Source: Apium graveolens (Eukaryota > Streptophyta > Magnoliopsida > Apiales > Apiaceae). From it: a stretch of 64,000 nucleotides of DNA. The position numbers were made by a program, and so were the translations under genes. Below, piece after piece: positions 56,901-64,000 of this stretch. The stretch covers positions 92,428,474 through 92,492,473 of the forward strand of contig NC_133648.1 of assembly GCF_009905375.1 (NCBI RefSeq). The letters run 5' to 3'. How positions within the stretch are numbered: the stretch's first letter is position 1; every line of letters starts with the position of its first letter. The notes beneath the pieces were generated by a model. The model was given only the letters and a program-made list of their open reading frames with translations, was not told the origin of the DNA and did not search any database.

Positions 56901-59900
56901 ATGCCGCCAAGAAAGATTGGAACTAGGGCGAACCCTGGGTCTGAGGACCAGGGAAGCCATAATCAGGACAATAGAAACCAAGAACACAGTGAAGAGGAAG
57001 ATGAGGATTATGTGGAACAGGATGACTCCCTGTATGAAGAAGAAGAGGAAACATATGATGTTGAGGGATTTGAGATAGAGGCTGAAGAAGGAGAAACCGA
57101 GGTTGAGCAACCAGTACCAAACCCAGGCATGGATCCCATGGGTCAGTTTATGCAACTCCTAAGACAGAATTTGGAACGTCAACCCAACCCACCCCCTCAA
57201 GGAAGTAACAATGCAGTGGCAAACTCTTTCAGGGCTTTTAAGTCCCTTAAGCCCCCTGAGTTCCACGGATCAGCCGACCCAGTTGAGGCAAGGGCATGGT
57301 TAAAGGAAATGGATAAATCTTTTGAGATTTTGAGTATCGATGAGGCACAGAAAACTGTATTTGCTACCTACCTTCTGAAAGGAGAAGCTAACTACTGGTG
57401 GGAGGCCAAGAAAAACATGGAGACAGATGCTATAATAACCTGGGAGAGATTTAGTCAGTTGTTTCTAGGGAAGTATTTCCCGAGGTTTATGGAAAACCAG
57501 ATGGAGCTCAAGTTCTTGGAGCTAAAGCAGAATAACTTGTCTGTAGCAGAGTACGAAGCGAAATTTACTGAGTTATCAAGGTTTGTGCCGGAGTTTGTGA
57601 GCACCGAGGAAAAGAAAGCTAGGAGGTTTCAGCAGGGACTGAAACCATGGATTCAGAATAGGGTGGCAATCCTTGAGCTTACGGACTATGCCACTCTGGT
57701 GCAAAAGGCAACGATTGTAGAAGTTGGAAGTGAACAGATGCAGAAGGAAAGAGAGGAGAAAGGAATAAAGAGGAAAAGTATGAGCATGGGTGGAGGTTCC
57801 GCAGGAAGGAGCTTCCCAACTAGATTTAATCGAGGAGCAGTGTCCCTACCAGGAAGGAACACTGGGTTTAAGCGGCCAATGAGTGTGAGTGTGAGCCAGG
57901 GCGGCCAGAAGTCAAGAATGTCCTATCCCAACCAATCTCGACCCCCATTGCCAGCCTGTAATATATGTGGAAGGAATCACACTGGGGAGTGTAAAGGAAG
58001 GCCAGTAACCTGTTTTAAGTGCGGTCGGGAAGGCCACTATTCGACTAGGTGCCCATCATCAACCCCTGCCGTCGTTCCAACCACCAATTGTCATCAGTGT
58101 GGACGCCCGGGTCATTGGAAGAAGGAATGCCCAATGAACAAACCAGCAGCTTCGAGAGCAAGCAGGGCTGCTTCTAATAAGCCACCTACTGCGAGGACTT
58201 TCAACATGACAGTCCAGGATGCTATGAAAGATTCAGATGTGATAGCAGGTACCCTTTCTCTAAATTCAGTCAGTGCAAATGTTTTATTTGATTCGGGAGC
58301 AACTAAATCTTTTATATCAAAGGACTTTGCGCGTAAGTTAAGACTTAAGGCTAAACCCTTGATAGAACCCTTACAAGTAGAAATAGCCAATCATGAAATT
58401 ATTCCTGTTAACCAGATTCACCCCGCCTGTGAGATAGGCATAGGGGAGCAATCTTTCAGTGTTGATCTGATTCCTTTTAAATTAGGGGAGTTTGATGTGA
58501 TTTTGGGAATGGACTGGCTATCTAGCAACGATGCTCAGATAGACTGTAAAGGGAAGAAAGTTAAGTTAAATATCCCCGGGAAGAAAGAAGTTATATTTAG
58601 AGGAAAGAGGCAGACGCAGAAATTTTTGACTATGGCTCAGGCCAAAAGGATGCTACGAAAAGGAAGTGAGGCCTACCTAGCCTATGTGGTGGACACACAG
58701 AAGGAGGTGCCCAACTTACAAGATATTCCAGTAGTCAATGAATTTGAAGATGTATTCCCCCAAGACCTTCCGGGATTACCACCCGATAGAGTGATTGAAT
58801 TCGCTATTGAGTTGGCCCCAGGGACGGCGCCAGTTTCAAAAGCACCTTACCGGTTAGCCCCGTTAGAAATGAAAGAATTAGCTATCCAATTGCAGGAACT
58901 CTTGGATAAGGGTATGATAAGACCCAGTGTGTCTCCGTGGGGAGCACCAGTTTTATTTGTTAAGAAGAAAGATGGGAGCATGAGGTTGTGCATAGACTAT
59001 CGAGAGTTGAACAAGCTAACCATAAAGAACAGGTACCCATTACCTAGAATAGATGATCTGTTCGACCAGCTAAAGGATGCTGTTTATTTTTCCAAGATCG
59101 ACCTGAGAACTGGATATCACCAACTAAAGATTAAACCCGAAGATATTTCCAAGACAGCGTTCCGTACCAGGTATGGGCATTATGAGTTCTTGGTAATGTC
59201 CTTTGGATTAACCAACGCCCCAGCGGCTTTCATGGATTTAATGAATAGAGTATTTAAGAAGTACTTGGACAAGTGTGTGATAGTTTTTATCGATGATATT
59301 TTGATCTACTCAAGGACTGAGGCAGAACATGCAGAGCATTTGAGGATAGCTCTAGGAATACTCAGAGAGGAGCAGTTATATGCCAAATTCTCGAAGTGTG
59401 AATTCTGGCGGAACGAAGTACAGTTTTTAGGACATGTGATCAATAAAGAAGGAGTATTGGTCGACCCCTCCAAGATAGAGGCGGTCTCAAATTGGGAAAG
59501 GCCAACCACACCCACAGAGGTAAGGAGTTTCATAGGATTGGCCGGCTACTATCGTAGATTTGTACAGGACTTTGCGAAGATCGCAGCCCCTTTGACACGA
59601 CTTACTCGTAAGACAGAGAAGTTTGAATGGACGGAGAAATGCGAGAACAGTTTTCAGGAATTAAAGAAAAGGTTGATAACGGCTCCGGTATTGGCATTGC
59701 CGGATGGAAAAGGAGATTTTGTGATATATAGTGACGCGTCGCACAAAGGATTAGGATGTGTGCTTATGCAGCACGGTAAAGTTATCGCGTATGCATCGAG
59801 ACAACTGAAGGAATACGAGATTAGATATCCTACTCATGACCTTGAGCTCGCGGCAATAGTATTTGCTTTAAAAATTTGGAGGCACTACTTGTATGGAGAG

Positions 59901-61610
59901 AAGTGCGAGATTTTCACAGACCATAAGAGCCTCAAGTACATATTTACGCAGAAAGAGCTCAACATGCGCCAGAGGAGATGGTTAGAACTAATCAAGGACT
60001 ACGATTGTGAGATTCTCTATCATCCAGGGAAAGCCAATGTGGTGGCTGATGCCCTTAGTAGAAAGGAAAGACTCAGAATGTTAACGACTTCGGAAGAGTT
60101 GATAAGGGATTTTGAGAAAATGGAAATAGAGGTAAAGGTAACCGGAACCGGAACTGAAAAGCTTTTTGAGATCTCAATGCAGCCAGAGTTATTGGAAAAG
60201 ATCAGATTGTGCCAGGAGAAAATAATGAATGAAGGCAGAGAGTCAATGACTGGAGAGGAGATCCATACGGAGAAAGATGATAAAGGGATAATGAGGTACT
60301 CCTACCGAATTTGGGTTCCGAATGTTCAAGAACTTAAAGATGAGATTTTGGATGAAAGCCATAGTTCAAGGTATTCCATTCACCCAGGAAGTACCAAGAT
60401 GTATAGGGATTTGAAGGAATATTACTGGTGGCCCAACATGAAGAGGGACGTAGCAGAATGGGTAAACAAGTGTTTGACTTGCCAAAGAGTAAAGGCAGAG
60501 CACCAGAGACCCAGTGGACTTTTGCGACCCCTGGAGATTCCCGAATGGAAATGGGAACAGATAGCGATGGATTTTGTTGTAGGCTTGCCAAGGACGAAAG
60601 CCAATCACGACGCCATTTGGGTAATTATAGACCGACTGACAAAGTCAGCTCATTTCATTCCTATCAATGAGAGATACACAGTCGATAGACTGGTGGACAT
60701 TTACCTTAAGGAAATAGTGACGCGACATGGAGTCCCAGCGTCCATTGTCTCAGACCGAGACCCTAGGTTTAACTCCAGATTTTGGAGGAGCTTTCAGGAA
60801 TGTGCGGGGACCAAGTTAAATATGAGTACCGCGTATCATCCCCAGACAGATGGGCAGAGTGAAAGGACCATCCAGACACTAGAGGATATGTTGAGAGTCT
60901 GTGCAATAGACCTTAAAGGAAGTTGGGATGATCACTTGCCGTTGATCGAGTTTTCTTATAACAATAGCTTTCATGCTAGCATCGGAATGCCGCCTTATGA
61001 GGCCCTGTACGGAAGAAGGTGTCGATCTCCCTTATACTGGGATGAAGTAGGAGAGCGGAAGATGCTCGGACCCGAAGTGGTCCAAAGGACCAAAGATATA
61101 GTGGATCTTATCAGAGGGCGACTTGTAGCAGCCCAAGACAGACAAAAGAAATATGCAGACCTAGCCCGAAAGGACAAGGAATATGAAGTAGGGGACTTAG
61201 TACTGTTGAAAGTATCCCCTTGGAAGGGATTAATGAGGTTCGGAAAGAAAGGAAAACTAAGCCCAAGATACATTGGACCTTTTGAGATATTAAGACGGAT
61301 TGGAAAGTTAGCTTACGAGCTAGCCCTACCCCCTAATTTGCAACAAGTTCATAATGTGTTCCATGTGTCAATGCTAAGGAGGTATCATCGGGATGCCAGG
61401 CACATAGTGGAGTACGAGCAGGTGGATATGCAGCCAGATCTAACTTACGTGGAGAAGCCAGTAAGGATTATAGATAAGAAGGAGCAGGTGCTTCGGAACA
61501 AGGTGATCAAGCTAGTCAGAGTACTATGGCAGAATCATAATGTGGAAGAATCGACTTGGGAACTAGAGAGCGCAATGCTAGAAAAGTACCCCCATTTGTT
61601 TTCTGTTTGA
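56901..61610 (+). CDS. gag-pol: Ty3/gypsy gag-pol polyprotein with chromodomain (1569 residues), intact
   Basis: Single ORF starting [13 protein letters not shown]. Residues 1-75 acidic; gag domain about 110-290 ([23 protein letters not shown]); three zinc knuckles (C353-C364 of CX2CX3HX3C form, [14 protein letters not shown] near 370, [14 protein letters not shown] near 397). Protease has Asp464 in [13 protein letters not shown] starts near 676 with the catalytic Asp pair 798-799 in VFIDDIL. RNase H has Asp945 in YSDASHKG and TDHKSLKY. Integrase has an HHCC finger ([19 protein letters not shown]...CLTCQ), then Asp1224, Asp1285 and Glu1321 (35 residues between the last two). A chromodomain lies at 1518-1569 ([24 protein letters not shown]); such domains guide integration to chromatin in chromoviruses. 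No break found, so the element may be active. Confidence 0.97.
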   Translation: MPPRKIGTRANPGSEDQGSHNQDNRNQEHSEEEDEDYVEQDDSLYEEEEETYDVEGFEIEAEEGETEVEQPVPNPGMDPMGQFMQLLRQNLERQPNPPPQGSNNAVANSFRAFKSLKPPEFHGSADPVEARAWLKEMDKSFEILSIDEAQKTVFATYLLKGEANYWWEAKKNMETDAIITWERFSQLFLGKYFPRFMENQMELKFLELKQNNLSVAEYEAKFTELSRFVPEFVSTEEKKARRFQQGLKPWIQNRVAILELTDYATLVQKATIVEVGSEQMQKEREEKGIKRKSMSMGGGSAGRSFPTRFNRGAVSLPGRNTGFKRPMSVSVSQGGQKSRMSYPNQSRPPLPACNICGRNHTGECKGRPVTCFKCGREGHYSTRCPSSTPAVVPTTNCHQCGRPGHWKKECPMNKPAASRASRAASNKPPTARTFNMTVQDAMKDSDVIAGTLSLNSVSANVLFDSGATKSFISKDFARKLRLKAKPLIEPLQVEIANHEIIPVNQIHPACEIGIGEQSFSVDLIPFKLGEFDVILGMDWLSSNDAQIDCKGKKVKLNIPGKKEVIFRGKRQTQKFLTMAQAKRMLRKGSEAYLAYVVDTQKEVPNLQDIPVVNEFEDVFPQDLPGLPPDRVIEFAIELAPGTAPVSKAPYRLAPLEMKELAIQLQELLDKGMIRPSVSPWGAPVLFVKKKDGSMRLCIDYRELNKLTIKNRYPLPRIDDLFDQLKDAVYFSKIDLRTGYHQLKIKPEDISKTAFRTRYGHYEFLVMSFGLTNAPAAFMDLMNRVFKKYLDKCVIVFIDDILIYSRTEAEHAEHLRIALGILREEQLYAKFSKCEFWRNEVQFLGHVINKEGVLVDPSKIEAVSNWERPTTPTEVRSFIGLAGYYRRFVQDFAKIAAPLTRLTRKTEKFEWTEKCENSFQELKKRLITAPVLALPDGKGDFVIYSDASHKGLGCVLMQHGKVIAYASRQLKEYEIRYPTHDLELAAIVFALKIWRHYLYGEKCEIFTDHKSLKYIFTQKELNMRQRRWLELIKDYDCEILYHPGKANVVADALSRKERLRMLTTSEELIRDFEKMEIEVKVTGTGTEKLFEISMQPELLEKIRLCQEKIMNEGRESMTGEEIHTEKDDKGIMRYSYRIWVPNVQELKDEILDESHSSRYSIHPGSTKMYRDLKEYYWWPNMKRDVAEWVNKCLTCQRVKAEHQRPSGLLRPLEIPEWKWEQIAMDFVVGLPRTKANHDAIWVIIDRLTKSAHFIPINERYTVDRLVDIYLKEIVTRHGVPASIVSDRDPRFNSRFWRSFQECAGTKLNMSTAYHPQTDGQSERTIQTLEDMLRVCAIDLKGSWDDHLPLIEFSYNNSFHASIGMPPYEALYGRRCRSPLYWDEVGERKMLGPEVVQRTKDIVDLIRGRLVAAQDRQKKYADLARKDKEYEVGDLVLLKVSPWKGLMRFGKKGKLSPRYIGPFEILRRIGKLAYELALPPNLQQVHNVFHVSMLRRYHRDARHIVEYEQVDMQPDLTYVEKPVRIIDKKEQVLRNKVIKLVRVLWQNHNVEESTWELESAMLEKYPHLFSV

Positions 61611-61628
61611 TTCCGGGACGGAATCCTT

Positions 61629-61643
61629 TTAAGGAGGGGAGAC
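61629..61643 (+). other. Polypurine tract of element F
   Basis: TTAAGGAGGGGAGAC directly before the right LTR. The same tract is in element G (23118-23133). Confidence 0.9.
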
Positions 61644-64000
61644 TGTAATAACCCCAAAATTTTTCAACTTTTTGTAACCCTTGTGAATAGTGTTTTAGCT
61701 GAATGAGAAAACTTTTTGCGCCACACTATGTAGGGGTTCTGTTATGGATATTCTGGGATATTATTAGTACTCTATGAAGTATATAAGTGTATGTAAATAT
61801 CGTCAGAATCCAATTCCGAACACTTTGGTTTTTCCCGGAAATCCACAAGATACGGAGAGAATTGAGTATAAGGTAACAGGATAAAAAGGATTTAAATTAA
61901 AGGATTATGATAGAGGATCATAAAAAGGAATATAATGTATTGAGAAAGGTTAAGGGAACCTAAGTAATAAGATCCCGGGTATGATCCTTCAAACGATAAA
62001 CGAGAACGAAAGTTAAGCGAACCGTATAACAGATCAGCGGTCATTAGGCAAACGATTAGGAAGTTAATCAAAGGGATTAGTAGGAATGATGTCATCCCAC
62101 CAATAGAAAGAAGACAAGGAAGGAAGGATGACATCATGTGGATGAGGTAAGCATGACATGGGAAGGAAGGAGGTGTGGTTGATTAAGGACCACACAAATT
62201 CAAGGGCAAGGTAGTAATTTGCTAAATCAAATACAAATCAAGCCAACCAAGCTAGCAAAATCATTTCATCAAAAGTCAAAAACAACCAAGGCATTTGTTC
62301 ATCACCTAGCTCTCGGCTTTTTACACTTTTTCAAAGAAGAAATTTTCAAAATCAAGATCCAAGCATCCTTAATTGGTAAGAAAATTCCCTAACCATCTTT
62401 ATGCTTAGTTATGGCTATATCATGAGTTTAAGCCATTAATTCTTTCTCTAACTTCTTCATTTAATCAAAGAAGAAGACAATGAATAGTGTTTTCAAGTTT
62501 TTTAACTTGAACTTTTTCTTGTTTTCTTGAAGATCCAAGCTTTCCTAAGGCTTCTCCAAGCTTCTTAAGGCTTCCTAGCTCCACCCACCACTTCAAGGAA
62601 GGTATACCATTTCCAAACCCTAGGTTCATATATATTATAAGATGATTTTGAGTAGTGGGTTGATATTGTATCTTGTTGTTATGATTTAGAGTTTGAGATT
62701 TGGTATGGTAGTGAAATGGAATGGTAATTTTGTGGTTTTGATTTAAAGAAACTCAAGTATGATTAAAGTTAGGTTTAAGCATATGTATGAATGATTAAAA
62801 TTGAATTGGTTGGGATTGTTATGATGTGATAAGGATGGGTGTTTGTTGTGTGTTGGATTTGAGGATGGTTTGTGTTGATTGTGGATGGTTTAAAAAATGG
62901 GAAATCGCGTAAACATAGCCGTCGTAACGTCCGATTTTCTTTGGACTGTTTTTGTGCATAGCATTAGGACCCGAGAACCCCCTGCTAGATTGTGACCACT
63001 GCCATGTTTAGATAGCTCATGTTACGAGCTTCGTTTTGATATGTAGTTCGTTCGATTCCGATTTACGGTTTAGGAGAAACGACCGTTTCAAGTAACGGCG
63101 TTTCGCGAACGAAACTTTTTCCCTCGCCTTACTTGGAATGTAGGTTAAAGACCAAAAAGGGTTAATTAATGTATGAAACATTTAGGGTAAGTGTGTTAGG
63201 CAGTTGGTAAGTCATTCGCGAAGGAATCGCTTTAAAACTCGTAAAGGTTAAGTTATTAAAAATGGTGGAGCCGAGGGTACCCGAGTGACTTAAGCGAATC
63301 GGTGAGCGTAAAACTAGCATTAGAGTCTAAGTTAGTTAAAGCATAGATTTACAAGTGATTTTGGTTTAATTCCAACTTACTTGTTGTTTATAGGTTATCA
63401 GACTCGTCCCGAGCCTTTCTCACCCCCAAGTCGCTCAGGCAAGTTTTCTACCCGTTATACTGTTGCTGTGATGTAAATATATGTATATGCATTATCTTGT
63501 GATATTGCATGATTGTTATTAGCAAATTTTGCGATATATTGGAGCATGCTAATATGGTATATATGCATGTCTGTTTCGTAATCTGGTTATCTCTCTGTTG
63601 ATTTCAATGCTTATAGTTGCATAATACCTATGCTAGAAATAAGCAAGTAGTTGCGTATACCCTTAGTATAGGGGATAAAAGGTGAACATATTTCTAAACC
63701 GGGAGTCGATGTTCCCGAGTATATTATATATATATATATATTTATTTATATATATATATATGGATATAATTTTTAAAACTATTAATCGAATAAGGTTTAT
63801 TCGATAACTTTAACTTTATTTTATTATTGAATATTATTTTGAATATTCATTCGAGGACTTATGACTCCTTTTACTTTATTAATGAATATTATTTTGAATA
63901 TTATTCGAAGGCGTATGACTCCTTTTATTTATTTATCTGAATATTATTTGAATATTCATTCGAGGGCTTATGACTCTTTTATATTATTTATTGAATATTA
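61644..64000 (+). repeat. Right LTR of element F, cut by the window end
   Basis: TGTAATAACCCC... The first 2357 of about 4015 bp are present and align with the left LTR without gaps. Includes the start of the tandem-unit array (from about 63820). Confidence 0.95.

Larger units (their letters stand above)
51600..64000 (+). mobile_element. Element F: young, near-complete Tekay-like Ty3/gypsy retrotransposon, right LTR cut by window end
   Basis: LTR 51600-55614, PBS, accessory ORF, one uninterrupted gag-pol-chromodomain ORF, polypurine tract, then the right LTR from 61644. The visible 2357 bp of the right LTR align to the left LTR at a constant offset of 10044 with no indel; I found one substitution (C in the left, T in the right, near 51672/61716). 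This is the most recent insertion in the window. It lies in gag of element E. A chromodomain at the integrase C-terminus and 4-kb LTRs suggest the Tekay/Del branch of chromoviruses. Confidence 0.93.

Overview
The window is a repeat-rich, AT-rich stretch of a plant nuclear genome built almost entirely of LTR retrotransposons. The plant signs are SIRE/Maximus-type and Angela-like Ty1/copia elements, a Tekay-like chromodomain Ty3/gypsy element, primer-binding sites matching plant initiator-tRNA-Met, and 4-kb gypsy LTRs. A eudicot with a large genome is likely; Apiaceae is only a weak impression. No host gene, tRNA, rRNA or CRISPR array was recognised.

Layout. Element A (1-9463, +) is the 3' part of a SIRE-type copia element: end of pol, a small accessory ORF, a long additional (env-like position) ORF with one frameshift, and the 3' LTR. 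It abuts a fragment of an inverted LTR of a related family (9464-9619) and about 1 kb of unassigned AT-rich DNA. Element B (10654 to beyond the window, -) is an old, decayed SIRE-type element. Its parts are the left (3') LTR 10654-12131, an additional-ORF remnant, a small ORF, a broken gag-pol (29106-34405), and a right (5') LTR starting at 34457. Ty3/gypsy element G (13564-27096, +, TSD ACATA) sits in B's additional ORF. A solo gypsy LTR H (34571-36819) and SIRE-type element D (from 37549, -) sit in B's right LTR. Copia element C (37600-45719, -, TSD GAATG) sits in D's LTR. A related copy E (from 47250, -) interrupts an ORF of D. The young gypsy element F (51600 to the window end, +) interrupts gag of E. 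The deepest chain is B, then D, then E, then F.

How the parts work together. F is the only complete element: full PBS, an upstream accessory ORF with one internal stop, an uninterrupted 1569-residue gag-pol-chromodomain polyprotein, a polypurine tract, and LTRs that match almost perfectly over the visible 2.36 kb. C and E share the same internal deletions in reverse transcriptase/RNase H at different insertion sites, so they look like non-autonomous elements moved in trans. G is a scrambled derivative of the F family. The three SIRE-type elements each carry their own short dispersed motif: AAGTTCTGAT in A, a TTATCGATAAGTC / GAGTTCTCTAG set in B, and CATCCGTCGGG in D.
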